The notes under the pieces: model-generated
What the model was told of the DNA's origin: nothing
What the model saw: the letters and a program-made list of their open reading frames with translations, nothing else
Database searches by the model: none
Assembly (NCBI GenBank): GCA_032622095.1
Contig: CP136063.1
Span: forward strand, 77,353,980 to 77,417,979
DNA: 64,000 nt
Reading direction: 5' to 3'
DNA from: Siphonodentalium dalli
Taxonomy: Eukaryota; Mollusca; Scaphopoda; Gadilida; Siphonodentaliidae
Shown: piece by piece, positions 32,098-45,368 of the stretch
Layout: each line of letters starts with the position of its first letter
Position numbering within the stretch: the first letter of the stretch is position 1
Made by a program: the position numbers and the translations under genes

Positions 32098-32825
32098 TTT
32101 TTAGCTCAACTTTATAAAGTAAAATTTGAGCTATTGCCATGGGTTGGTGTCTGTCCGTGTGTCAACAATTTCTTTCGGCCAGCCCTACAGGCCGCATCCC
32201 TCATCCGATCATCACCAAATTCCATATATGGCTTCAGGATGATCTATAGATGGGAGCTATCAATTTTTTTCAAATTTCATGAAAAACATGGCTGCCAGCA
32301 GCCATCTTGGATTTCAAATAATAATCCATCGGCACACCCTACAGCCCGTGTTTATGGCCAAATCATTTTTAAATTTTGCAGGCATGATTGTGATCACCTA
32401 TAGATGAAGCTGTCAAATTTGAACGATTTTCGATTAAAAACATGGCTGCCGGCAACTGTCCTGGATTTTAATCTTTGCATGACTGAATCCTTTGGCACAC
32501 CTACAGACCACATCCCTCATCTGATGATCACCAAACTTCATATGGATCTTCGGGGTGACCTCTAGATCGGAGCCTCCAATTTGACCGAAATTTGTTAAAA
32601 AACATGGCCACCAGCGGCCATCTTGGAGTTTACTCTTTGTATGACTAAATCCTTTGGTGCAACCTACAGACCACATCCCTCATCCGATCATCACCAAACT
32701 TAATATGGATCTTCGGGGTGATCTCTAGTTTACTTTCCTTCTTCTTTATCATTCTATTCATTGCTCAGCAAAAAATTAACCCCTTCCCCAAGTTGAGCTA
32801 CAGTGTCATTGACACTTTCATTTGT
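32098..32825 (+). repeat. TTTAGCTCAACTT-type dispersed repeat with internal tandem units
   Basis: Starts TTTTTAGCTCAACTTTAT, continues TTGAGCTATTGCCATGGGTT and ends AAGTTGAGCTACAGTGTCAT. Units of about 160-180 bp with ACATGGC.GCC.GC.GCCAT and CATGACTGAATCCTTTGGCA repeat inside. Same family as 11991, 55131 and 63715. Confidence 0.75.
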
Positions 32826-34157
32826 TATACATTTGCTGCCTACAATGTTGGCTGCATGTTTTGCAGTTGGGCCAATTTGTGGTCCTGTTGATTGAAAAAT
32901 AGTTAGTTAGCAATTTTTTCCCCATAAATAAATCTGAACTATCAGAGGGAATGGTGGTTATGCTCACTATACTGGATTAAGTCATATGTCCATTCCCCGT
33001 TCTGCCCGAGCAGATGTCAGCCATGGGTTGTCAACTTGTCAAATCTAAAGGAAGTTTGTTATGGATGATCACCATCATGTGGGCATTCAGAGAAGGATTG
33101 AATAGTTTTGTTCGTGTTTCCCAGTTTAGAGTTATTCCCCTTTGTTATCAATGATATAGAAATGGGTTCTGTCTGTAGTAACATTGGAGCTCTCTATCTC
33201 AGTCATCATAGGTCGGATCATGATCCACCATGTGAAGGGATATCCAAGGAGATACTAGTAGGTGTCTGTACCTGATGGATACCAGACTGGGTATAAAGTG
33301 CCTGTCGTTTGTATCACCCTCTAGCGACCTCATTATGCATGCCCTCATATGCAATGGGAGACATGGACGCAGTTCCCAAATGGTGAATATAGTGATGCAC
33401 ACCCATTTGGAACCTCGATTATGTAATGTGTCATCTGCCAGTTTGGGGATATCGAGAAGTTGAGGACTAAGCAGAATGAGGTCCCCAGAGGATGAATTTA
33501 GTGATGCTAGCCCACTATGCGGGATAGCGTCATAAATTCACTCTCTGGGGACCTCATGCAAATGACAGGCACACTATAATCAGGCTTAGATGGATAGGTA
33601 TTTTGTCGGTGTAAATTATGGGGGCCAACATGAATCTTGGAAAATAGCAACACCCCACTCCAACACTTTTATTTGTTTGATTATTGTAGATTGATATAGT
33701 TTGGCTTTTGTTATCATTATAACACCCGCATAAACAAAATCGATGGGGCTGCTATTTTCAGAATACATAGAATATTACATGTATTATAAATAACTTTAAC
33801 CCTTTGTTATACCAAATGGATTCTTCCATCAATTATGATAGTATATATTGGAATGGTATATTATTCATTTGGAGGGATGTTCAGGAAAAGTGAGAAGACG
33901 ACAGACAGATGAAAAGATAGAAGTGCAGAAGGATTACTATTTATTGGTCGGAAATGTTCAGATAATAAGTTCAGGTCATTTGTTGATCTTAATGTCTAAC
34001 CATTCCCTAAGGAAACTACTCGTCAATGAGTATTTAGTATATAAACGGTTAAATTCCTGCTCTTGTGTTGTATATATATTTAAAGATGGTCTATCTCTTT
34101 GTAAACATGTATTATATAGTTACCGGGGTATAACATACTAGATATGAATCTACGACT
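32826..34157. other. Intergenic with a second copy of the palindromic repeat
   Basis: 33472-33580 is a single-hairpin relative of 29307-29558 (GCAGAATGAGGTCCCCAGAG ... CTCTGGGGACCTCATGC). A more diverged trace lies at about 33295-33345. No gene is recognised; small ORFs here are unconvincing. Confidence 0.5.
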
Positions 34158-34539
34158 CCTGTCCGGAAATGCTTCTATCGATTAATATTGATTATATTTC
34201 GAATATTTTCTGGTCTAAAAAGATGTGGTTGTTTAGCTAACGAACAATAGTGGTTACTTTTAACAGAAATTTTATTGTGTAATTTTGTCACAAATTAACG
34301 TTAATTAGACTCATCGCTTATAACTATGGAATAAAACAATACAAACAACCAATCTGGGATAATGGATGTTCAGAACGTAGCTATGGGAACAGCCAAATGA
34401 TCTATATCGCTATATGGTATCGCCCGAATGGTCTGTTCTAAAAATAGAACAATAAAGTGTCCCATTTAATCATCTCATTTCATAATAAAATATTCGAAAT
34501 AAAATCAATATCAATTGATAGAAGCGTTTCCGCACAGGG
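34158..34539. mobile_element. 382-bp TIR MITE
   Basis: About 55-bp inverted ends: CCTGTCCGGAAATGCTTCTA with TATTTCGAATATTTT at the left, AAAATATTCGAAATA and AGAAGCGTTTCCGCACAGG at the right. No ORF; target duplication not identified. Confidence 0.7.
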
Positions 34540-34739
34540 GTCTTCAATTCATATTTATTATTTTATACCCATGCAACTATTTCAAATTTGTTATTTAAAT
34601 AGATAATCAATCTTTAAAACGCCACATTTCCTGGGTTGTAGGACAAATTTGGGAGATTTCAAATAATTTTTTTTAAATTCAATAGAAACAAGTGAATTCT
34701 TTTCAAATATAAAGTAGGATTCAGTCTATTGGAAATTTA

Positions 34740-35110
34740 AAGGGACTCAAGGCCTTCGAAGTGGGTTCATGTGAAGTAACATAAATCTGGGAAACAACTA
34801 TCAACAATTACATGAAAAAAATATAGATTGCCTTTATTCTTATTCTCATTATTAATAACACTCAAATAATAAGATGTCACATGTCAAACACCAGTTGAAT
34901 TACTGATAAAAGTCGGAAAGTCCACTTACTCTAACATTTTAAAGATACCAAAATTTAATTAGAACCAAGTTGACAGTAAACATTGGAAAAGGTCAAAGCA
35001 TTGTAAAATATTCTTCAAATCATTTTCGGACTAAAATATTTAAACCTACTACACGATTAGTGATGTTTGTTGACAAATCACTGTAACACTTATGTTAAAG
35101 GTACGGTTGG
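34740..35110 (+). repeat. Dispersed repeat, copy 1 of 3
   Basis: Begins AAAGGGACTCAAGGCCTTCG and includes TTGGAAAAGGTCAAAG and ATTAGTGATGTTTGTTGACA. Related copies lie at about 37433-37690 and 63451-63700. It has no coding capacity, and terminal structure is unclear. Confidence 0.55.
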
Positions 35111-36578
35111 CCTTGGCGGTGGGTATCCTGTGAAAATATTTCCACCCGTCAAAAACCGCCACAAACAGAAAGAACATTAAAATGTAGACAGACTTTGTCC
35201 GTATACAAATAAGAAATATCGCATAAACAGTATGTTATTGTCAAATGTTTGACCATTGTTATGTAAACAAAAGCATAAAAAGTAACTTTTCTGGTGTTTG
35301 TTTATATTATGATGGTAAACATAAAGAGCGTTCTTTGTTTGTGAATTCCTGATTTGGAACTAATAAAGACCGTTTATGCCATTTGTGTGTGATCAGCCAG
35401 TAGCATTGTGCTGTCTTCTGTAACAAAATCAGGCTCTTGCTTAGGTAAAATATAGTCGGTCTTTATGATAACATGCTGTTTACGTGATGGTCATGGTATA
35501 TATGAACGAAACTGTATGCGTTTTAACGTTTTTTCTGTTTACGGTGATTAGAACAAATATAAATATTTTCGACAACTAAGGCCTCACGTGCCTTTAATCC
35601 AGTCTTCACAAGGCTCTCCGTGATTTTCATTCATATTCTCGATTGATTGATTGATTTTTATTTAGATCAATTCAATCAGCATTTGATAATAGGAAAATGA
35701 CATATACATTCATTTAATAAATTGAATTCATTACTTGAATGAGCAGGTATTTGAATTGGCTTATGAGTGGCTGTAAAGGTAGTGATGTTAGGTAGGCGAG
35801 TATATAGATGGGCAGACCAATCGAAAATAGGAGGATAAATGCTGAGGGCTATCAAGGAGGACACAAAAAGTCCCAAGAGGAGCTTATTTCCATTGTGGTT
35901 CTCAGGAAGCTCCCATGCAGCGATACGAGAGTGTTTAAATAATTCCACTGTGACCAATTTGTCAATTAAAGTTCGTTTGATTACAAATAGTATGAGACTA
36001 CTCTATGGCAGCACTTTTTATGGATGCTAAATACACAATAAGCCCTATAAATAAGCACACGCCGCGGATACTAGAAGGTCGTGCAATCGATCCATCCAGA
36101 GTTTTTGACAAGAGCTGAAAATCTATATTCATGCTGGTAATCTTATAGCTCGTGTGCTAACCATTTCGTCTGGTTATCTCCAGGTAAGAGAGTATCCGTT
36201 GAACCTTGGAATTTCCAACTGCATCCCATTGAACCAGACCAGAACGAAATGCAATTTGTGCCCCGACCCCTTCTGTTTGAGCGTTCGAACTGCTATACAT
36301 CAATTAACTTTCCAACAGTTCAAGCTTAGCAGACTTTTGGAAATTTCGAATCTGAAATTGATTGGAAAATGTCCAACTGATGGCCATTTCAGACCAAAAC
36401 TTCGACCAAATGTAGAAAAATATGCTGCTGTTGGTTTAAAAACAACATATTCTGCACTTATAATTACGGTTGGAAAATCAAACAATGGGAACAATTTCAA
36501 CATACACGTGGTGTACAATTTCCAACAAATGCTGTGCAGGCGGGACCAAAGTTGGGGTCAGATCGGGTCATGAAGCCA
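35111..36578. other. Intergenic, no gene recognised
   Basis: A minus-strand ORF at about 35676-35957 has a hydrophobic stretch (LLLGLFVSSLIALSIYPPIF), but it matches no family I know, lies downstream of in-frame stops and has no recognisable partner exon. Parts near 35590 and 36015 recur loosely at 37180-37260, suggesting a dispersed repeat. Confidence 0.3.
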
Positions 36579-36582
36579 TTAA

Positions 36583-37027
36583 AGGTACTCAATCCGACCA
36601 GACGCTCCTAAATTACTATTTCTTTGGCTTCGGGGGTAAACAATATTTTATTCGAGTCGAGTAACCCACCTATCAAAGCTCAGATATCGTATCGATTTTG
36701 AAGTTTGTTATTACTCGAGGTGTGTAATAATATGTGGCCCAGAACCACGTGGTCAAACGGAGGGTCTCGGACAAAATTGCGGACGAAGATGGATAACTCT
36801 AAAATCAAGTAGTAATACGGTCAAATTTCGTGATACTTTAGTGATAATACGGCCACATTTTGTTGAACAAAATGTTGATAAATAACAAGTTTTGGGAAAT
36901 TTTATACCATATAGTTGACAGGGGTTAGCAATATTTTGTTACATCGATGCAGATAACTAAAGCGTATTTTGAAGAAATGTTGTTGTATCTTGATGGTATG
37001 GGGACCGTCTGATCGGATAGAGTATCT
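36583..37027 (-). mobile_element. TTAA-flanked MITE, second complete copy
   Basis: TTAA at 36579-36582 and 37028-37031 bound inverted ends AGGTACTCAATCCGACCAGA and CTGATCGGATAGAGTATCT. The interior matches the 13985-14410 copy in opposite orientation (TGGATAACTCTAAAATCAAG, CAAATTTCGT). Confidence 0.75.
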
Positions 37028-37031
37028 TTAA

Positions 37032-40000
37032 CGCATTCCAGAAGGCGGCGAGAGGTGAACGATAGAAACATTGCGAACGACAGTATTATAACGTTACATC
37101 AAATGAGTAAACACATGCATTCCCACTTTGTTCTGGACTCCCAGTAACAAGGAAGAGTCTGCATGGCGAGACTTCTATCCCAGACCCCACAAGGCTCCCC
37201 GTGCCTGTTTTCGCAGCCAATCACTATCATTTCAAACAATATTATGGATGCGAAATACACACCAATCACCAGCTATAAGCACATGGATACGTAGATGGTC
37301 CATCGACCCTCAGCGGTTCCACAGAACATATAAGGCACTCCCAGTGGGTAAATATGAAAAATCAAGAAGGTTTTTAAAACCATCATCATTAAAAGAAGAT
37401 CATGGACAAATAGATAGGCTTTGTTCATATTTGTATTATTAATAACTGTCCATGCAGCTAATGTCAAAACAATTGTATTGTAAACATTACTGTTACAGTG
37501 GAATTGCCGATAAAAGTAAATTTAGTGCAACAAGATACCAAGTTTAATCATAATTTGACGGTATATATTGGAAAAGGTCAAAGAATTGAAAAATATTCTG
37601 AAAATTATACTCAGACAAAATATATCAACTAATTGCTTTTCGATTAGCGATGTTTTTGCCGACAAATTACCGTAACAGTGTTGTTTACATAGCAATGGTC
37701 TCAACGTGCAAAATTTCTTTATGGGGTACTATAGATAATAAATATAAGAATCAAAGTTTATCTGTTTCATCATTTTCTTAGTGGTGATATGTTTTACAGA
37801 CTTTTATATTTTTGCACATTTATACCATGGCGAGTACCTTGGGTCCCTTTAATACAAAATGTAAGAAAAGTTTACATTATATACGTGATGGAAGCGGTCT
37901 GACCAGCCCAGCGAGGGACATAATTAATCCTTGCAGTTTGCCGCTGGAAGTACATTGTATAATCGTGAAAGGAAATTTATTTTGGGTTGCCGCTCTTTGT
38001 CCGGAACTAACCTTTCTGTCGTTAAAAGAAGTGTTCAGATCGCGGTATTTATTCCGCTCTGGATGTCATCATTTGAAATAGCACCCGTGGTGGCGACTGT
38101 CCCTGTGGTTATCGCCGTACACCAAATAAATATGTCTTTCGGCAATACTTTTAACAAATAGCCGAAACACTCATGTTTGGTGCTATAAAAGTCATTGTGA
38201 ACCTTTCGTAGCAATAATTAATATACATACGTTTGGAGTATTATCGGTGTTTATCACACTAAGATGCAGACGATCCATGGAATTTCACATAATATCGTGA
38301 TTTCTCAGGAGGAAATTTATATCCAGAATTTATAGGTAGTAGATTTTAGAAGTATAGTATACTTACCAATTATTCAGAGGCATTTGATGGTTTGTCCTGT
38401 TTTTTTAACAATCATGAATATTCTGTGAAAAATCTCGTCATAATATGAAAACAAATTGAATTTTTCAACACCAAATTCCCGGTGTCGGATATACACGATG
38501 TAGTCGGATTCCTTATGTCATTTTGCATTTTTGGTTTGTTGAAAGCGATCTGAAAACGGATTTTGTATGCCTAGTAGGTGTGTTTTCAGGATTGACTTGT
38601 TTCCATTCTTGAATTTTGGCGGGTCGGCCTAAATCGGGGTCAACATCATTTAGAGAGCGTTTGGTATTTACAGAAAACGATAGATGGTGCCATCTGACGT
38701 ATGGTGATCGGTGCGATTTGAAACTTCTCCAAACTACTAGATATGACCATTACATGTATTTTTGAAAATTTTGATGTGATCGGTTCATTCTTGTTTGATA
38801 CAGTTGTGATCAAAATTTAACACTGAGCCCTATGGACATTCTAGTACTTTGGATAAATGGCGCCATATTGCGTATATATGATGATATGCGCGTACTGATA
38901 TTCCTAACAAATACTAAGTATGAAACACAGACGTAGTTTTAAAAAGAATGGATGTGATCAGATTATTCTTGCTGGCTACAGTTGCGATCAAAATTTAACA
39001 CTTAACCCTATGGAGTATTTCGTGTTATGCTCACACGTTGATTGTAATATCACTTATTGGCAATCGTGCGCAACTATATATGAAGTTTAACACTCGTGTT
39101 TGACCCACTGTAACTATCCGTGATTTAATAGTTGCAATATATTATATAGTTATGCCTCAAGATACAGTAATTGGCAAAAGTAAGTATCTAATGGTTTTGT
39201 AGTTTCGATAATATGCAGCCTGTTGAATCAAATGAAACTATTCACAACAAGACTGTTCACGATGTGGTTACATATTATTTCATTTTTTTATTTGATACTT
39301 GTCTGTCTTGTGGTCCACTGACTAGACAGTTTTAAAACCACATTGTTGATCATAACGGGATGTAGTGTCACAGATACATATGTATAGATGGTAGTTGTTC
39401 TGTGTCATTAACTCAATCGTTGTCATCGGAGTCTACCCCACATGCACTGCATGAGAGAATCTGTGTTTTCGCAGGATTTGTGCTACTGATCAACGGACAG
39501 TTCGGTGCAGCTGTGATCTTTACTATAGCGGTATATGCTTTGCTTTCACGCTTCACACGCCAGTTAAATTTGGCCACCTTCAGTGCAGCGACTGAAACCC
39601 AACATTCACCATCAATATTCTGACCACAGTTAATCTCCACGCTTCGTGTATAGCTGTGAAAATCAAGTAAATTCGAATTTCCACTAAATTAGAGCTTAAT
39701 GAGTAAAATAGGTATCAACCATAGTTGCATTTTCCTGCATTCCGAGTAGGTGCTTAGTAACCGTTACTAATGAGCTATCGGGACCGACGGCAAAGTCTCC
39801 CGATCTTATAATGATCAGTGGCCTATATGCAGAACATGATTGATTGTGTATTGCAAAGCCAACATTTAAGTTGGAACATAGCCAAACATATATGCATATA
39901 TACAAACAAACAGCTTATAATACAAACAATTTATACGTTAACAATTATCATATCATATTTTCGTAACAAATTCAACATAATATAATAATTATACACAGCA

Positions 40001-41115
40001 CGTATACATACGATTCATTAACAGTTACCTTGCATAATTATGTAATTTCCAATTTATGGATGTGTCGGATTGCATATATAGTTTTAGACATGCATGTGCC
40101 AACCATGTGATTAGACACTGACTAAATTAAGGCAATACCAATGAATGATTAGTACACAATTGTGGTATTTGATTAGCAACCGTTGCTAACCTTAAATAAG
40201 ACATCTGGTTCACTTTGACGACCAGGTATATCTCAAATTTCACATTTGGGTATTAACTGTATCGGAAACGCAAACGTTGAATTACGACCCAAGCTATAAT
40301 TGCAATTTCAAGTGAATTCCTGGTAATTACCTAGACTAAGTTTCTCGATCTTATAATGATCAATGGCCCATGGGGCACAAACATGTACAGTTTAATATAT
40401 GTGTCACCATTTGAACATAACCAATACCATCTGACTATAGACACTATCTAGTTTTCGGGAAAATACCATGGCCCATAGTATTGATCGGTACAAAGCCAAG
40501 TATATTATTGGGGAGAACGATCCATTAAGCCTAAGTCGATGGTTTGTTCACAACAGATGGAGTCATGATACATTATGAAGGATGATGGAAGGGTCCCCTT
40601 AACTATGTTCTTCGACATAGTATTGTCCGTGCACTGTGTCACTTGTATCTTATACTGTGTTGTACTATATATAAGACCAAACACATAATGCACATTTTTT
40701 CTTCTTATAAATAAATTATCTCTTAGAAAGTGTCCATAGGTGTCTTGCCTATTTATACTGACAATTTATTTTTATTCTCGTGGCAAAGTATTTGAGGGAG
40801 AGATTTGTTATGTTGACTAATATGTTAATTTAGTATGTGAAACATGTATCCCGGTGGAGGTATCGAGTGGATGGAGAAAGTGTTTTCTTTATCATTAGAT
40901 GAACGAAATTTAAACTTCCAATTTGGATAGACCCGACCAGGAATTATAGAACAACCATCTATATAAGCCGAGCAATATTTAGCAATACACATCGACATAA
41001 CATTCTTTAAGATTTTTAAACAATACCACCTATCCACATCTATATGGCTAAACATATCATTGGCATATATAGATGAGTTGTTGTAGTTGTTACATTGATG
41101 CTGGTCGGGTTTCTC
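37032..41115. other. Intergenic, no gene recognised
   Basis: Contains repeat copy 2 of the 34740 family (about 37433-37690) and a loosely duplicated block at about 38700-39010 (TGCGATCAAAATTTAACACT twice). A 74-codon stretch at 39402-39623 has a hydrophobic core on the plus strand but no splice context or family resemblance. Short flanking ORFs are unsupported. Confidence 0.4.
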
Positions 41116-41186
41116 CAAATTTAAACAGACATGACAATTGGAACTTATTCCCTATTCCTTATTCCTTATTTTCGAAAATGTCTTTT

Positions 41187-44100
41187 TCGACCGATTTGAC
41201 GGCATGGGTGGGTGGCCCGCCCCAAATACCGACTAGAAACACCCCGACCCCCCACCCATCACCCCCGGGGGGGTGCACCTCGAGGGGGTGAAAATGGGGT
41301 ATGGACCATTTTCGAGAACGGTAAGGATTTCGACCGATTTGACGGCATGGGTGGGTGGCCCGCCCCAAATACCACCTAGAAACACCCCCACCCCCACCCA
41401 TCACCCCCGGAGGGTGCCACCCCGAGGGGGGTGAAAATGGGGTATGGACCATTTTCGAGAACGGTAAGGATTTCGACCGATTTGACGGCATGGGTGGGTG
41501 GCCCGCCCCAAATACCACCTAGAAACAGCCCCACCCCCCACCCATCACCCCCGGAGGGTGCCACCCCGAGGGGGTGAAAATGGGGTATGGACCATTTTCG
41601 AGAACGGTAAGGATTTCGACCGATTTGACGGCATGGGTGGGTGGCCCGCCCCAAATACCACCTAGAAACACCCCCACCCCCCACCCATCACCCCCGGGGG
41701 TGCCACCCCGAGGGGGTGAAAATGGGGTATGGACCATTTTCGAGAACGGTAAGGATTTCGACCGATTTGACGGCATGGGTGGGTGGCCCGCCCCAAATAC
41801 CACCTAGAAACACCCCCACCCCCACCATCACCCCCGGAGGGTGCCACCCCGAGGGGGGTGAAAATGGGGTATGGACCATTTTCGAGAACGGTAAGGATTT
41901 CGACCGATTTGACGGCATGGGTGGGTGGCCCGCCCCAAATACCACCTAGAAACACCCCCACCCCCCACCCATCACCCCCGGAGGGTGCCACCCCGAGGGG
42001 GTGAAAATGGGGTATGGACCATTTTCGAGAACGGTAAGGATTTCGACCGATTTGACGGCATGGGTGGGTGGCCCGCCCCAAATACCACCTAGAAACACCC
42101 CCACCCCCACCATCACCCCCGGAGGGTGCCACCCCGAGGGGGTGAAAATGGGGTATGGACCATTTTCGAGAACGGTAAGGATTTCGACCGATTTGACGGC
42201 ATGGGTGGGTGGCCCGCCCCAAATACCACCTAGAAACACCCCCACCCCCCACCCATCACCCCCGGAGGGTGCCACCCCGAGGGGGTGAAAATGGGGTATG
42301 GACCATTTTCGAGAACGGTAAGGATTTCGACCGATTTGACGGCATGGGTGGGTGGCCCGCCCCAAATACCACCTAGAAACACCCCCACCCCCACCCATCA
42401 CCCCCGGAGGGTGCCACCCCGAGGGGGTGAAAATGGGGTATGGACCATTTTCGAGAACGGTAAGAATTTTGACCGATTTGACGGCATGGGTGGGTGGCCC
42501 GCCCCAAATACCACCTAGAAACACCCCCACCCCCCACCCATCACCCCCGGAGGGTGCCACCCCGAGGGGGTGAAAATGGGGTATGGACCATTTTCGAGAA
42601 CGGTAAGGATTTCGACCGATTTGACGGCATGGGTGGGTGGCCCGCCCCAAATACCACCTAGAAACACCCCACCCCCCACCCATCACCCCCGGAGGGTGCC
42701 ACCCCGAGGGGGTGAAAATGGGGTATGGACCATTTTCGAGAACGGTAAGGATTTCGACCGATTTGACGGCATGGGTGAGTGGCCCGCCCCAAATACCACC
42801 TAGAAACACCCCCACGCCCCACCCATCACCCCCGGAGGGTGCCACCCCGAGGGGGTGAAAATGGGGTATGGACCATTTTCGAGAACGGTAAGGATTTCGA
42901 CCGATTTGACGGCATGGGTGGGTGGCCCGCCCCAAATACCACCTAGAAACACCCCACCCCCCACCCATCACCCCCGGAGGGTGCCACCCCGAGGGGGTGA
43001 AAATGGGGTATGGACCATTTTCGAGAACGGTAAGGATTTCGACCGATTTGACGGCATGGGTGGGTGGCCCGCCCCAAATACCACCTAGAAACACCCCCAC
43101 CCCCCACTCATCACCCCGGAGGGTGCCACCACGAGGGGGTGAAAATGGGGTATGGACCATTTTCGAGAACGGTAAGGATTTCGACCGATTTGACGGCATG
43201 GGTGGGTGGCCCGCCCCAAATACCACCTAGAAACACCCCCACCCCCACCCATCACCCCCGGAGGGTGCCACCCCGAGGGGGTGAAAATGGGGTATGGACC
43301 ATTTTCGAGAACGGTAAGGATTTCGACCGATTTGACGGCATGGGTGGGTGGCCCGCCCCAAATACCACCTAGAAAAACCCCCACCCATCACCCCCGGAGG
43401 GTGCCACCCCGAGGGGGTGAAAATGGGGTATGGACCATTTTCGAGAACGGTAAGGATTTCGACCGATTTGACGGCATGGGTGGGTGGCCCGCCCCAAATA
43501 CCACCTAGAAACACCCCCACCCCCCACCCATCACCCCAGGAGGGTGCCACCCCGAGGGGGTGAAAATGGGGTATGGACCATTTTCGAGAACGGTAAGGAT
43601 TTCGACCGATTTGACGGCATGGGTGGGTGGCCCGCCCCAAATACCACCTAGAAACACCCCCACCCCCACCCATCACCCCCGGAGGGTGCCACCCCGAGGG
43701 GGTGAAAATGGGGTATGGACCATTTTTGAGAACGGTAAGGATTTCGACCGATTTGACGGCATGGGTGGGTGGCCCGCCCCAAATACCACCTAGAAACACC
43801 CCCACCCCCCACCCATCACCCCCGGAGGGTGCCACCCCGAGGGGGTGAAAATGGGGTATGGACCATTTTCGAGAACGGTAAGGATTTCGACCGATTTGAC
43901 GGCATGGGTGGGTGGCCCGCCCCAAATACCACCTAGAAACACCCCCACCCCCACCCATCACCCCCGGAGGGTGCCACCCCGAGGGGGTGAAAATGGGGTA
44001 TGGACCATTTTCGAGAACGGTAAGGATTTCGACCGATTTGACGGCATGGGTGGGTGGCCCGCCCCAAATACCACCTAGAAACACCCCCACCCCCCCCACC

Positions 44101-45368
44101 CATCACCCCCGGAGGGTGCCACCCCGAGGGGGTGAACATGGGGTATGGACCATTTTCGAGAACGGTAAGGATTTCGACCGATTTGACGGCATGGGTGGGT
44201 GGCCCGCCCCAAATACCAACTAGAAACACCCCCACCCCCCACCCATCACCCCCGGAGGGTGCCACCCCGAGGGGGTGAAAATGGGGTATGGACCATTTTC
44301 GAGAACGGTAAGGATTTCGACCGATTTGACGGCATGGGTGGGTGGCCCGCCCCAAATACCACCTAGAAACACCCCCACCCCCCACCCATCACCCCCGGAG
44401 GGTGCCACCCCGAGGGGGTGAAAATGGGGTATGGACCATTTTCGAGAACGGTAAGGATTTCGACCGATTTGACGGCATGGGTGGGTGGCCCGCCCCAAAT
44501 ACCACCTAGAAACACCCCCACCCCCACCCATCACCCCCGGAGGGTGCCACCCCGAGGGGGTGAAAATGGGGTATGGACCATTTTCGAGAACGGTAAGGAT
44601 TTCGACCGATTTGACGGCATGGGTGGGTGGCCCGCCCCAAATACCACCTAGAAACACCCCCACCCCCCACCCATTACCCCCGGAGGGTGCCACCACGAGG
44701 GGGTGAAAATGGGGTATGGACCATTTTCGAGAACGGTAAGGATTTCGACCGATTTGACGGCATGGGTGGGTGGCCCGCCCCAAATACCACCTAGAAACAC
44801 CCCCACCCCCCACCCATCACACCCGGAGGGTGCCACCCCGAGGGGGTGAAAATGGGGTATGGACCATTTTCGAGAACGGTAAGGATTTCGACCGATTTGA
44901 CGGCATGGGTGGGTGGCCCGCCCAAAATACCACCTAGAAACACCCCCACCCCCACCCATCACCCCCGGAGGGTGCCACCCGAGGGGGTGAAAATGGGGTA
45001 TGGACCATTTTCGAGAACGGTAAGGATTTCGACCGATTTGACGGCATGGGTGGGTGGCCCGCCCCAAATACCACCTAGAAACACCCCCACCCCCCACCCA
45101 TCACCCCCGGAGGGTGCCACCCCGAGGGGGTGAAAATGGGGTATGGACCATTTTCGAGAACGGTAAGGATTTCGATCGATTTGACGGCATGGGTGGGTGG
45201 CCCGCCCCAAATACCACCTAGAAACACCCCCACCCATCACCCCCGGAGGGTGCCACCCCGAGGGGGTGAACATGGGGTATGGACCATTTTCGAGAACGGT
45301 AAGGATTTCGACCGATTTGACGGCATGGGTGGGTGGCCCGCCCCAAATACCACCTAGAAACAGCCCCA
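41187..45368 (+). repeat. Left arm: ~29 copies of a 142-143-bp satellite
   Basis: Monomers read CGACCGATTTGACGGCATGG, GTGGCCCGCCCCAAATACCA, a C-rich stretch of varying length, GGAGGGTGCCACCCCGAGGG, GAAAATGGGGTATGGACCAT and TTTCGAGAACGGTAAGGATT. Length differences sit in the C-runs and often alternate, giving a 285-bp two-monomer rhythm. Copies near 43370 and 45230 are shorter. Copy number is estimated as array length divided by period. Confidence 0.95.

Noticed and set aside
34740-35110. A promoter or gene in the AAAGGGACTCAAGGCC block
   Set aside because: The block recurs at 37.4 and 63.45 kb without coding capacity, so it is a dispersed repeat.
35676-35957. Minus-strand ORF with a hydrophobic segment as a membrane-protein gene
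   Set aside because: In-frame stop just upstream, no partner exons, no recognised family, and part of the surrounding DNA appears repeated near 37.2 kb.
39402-39640. Overlapping ORFs on both strands with either a hydrophobic or a cysteine-containing translation
   Set aside because: Neither has convincing splice signals, an ATG in good context or a family match; open on both strands by composition.
41187-45368. CRISPR-like array
   Set aside because: There are no unique spacers; whole 142-143-bp monomers are repeated, and the locus is eukaryotic.
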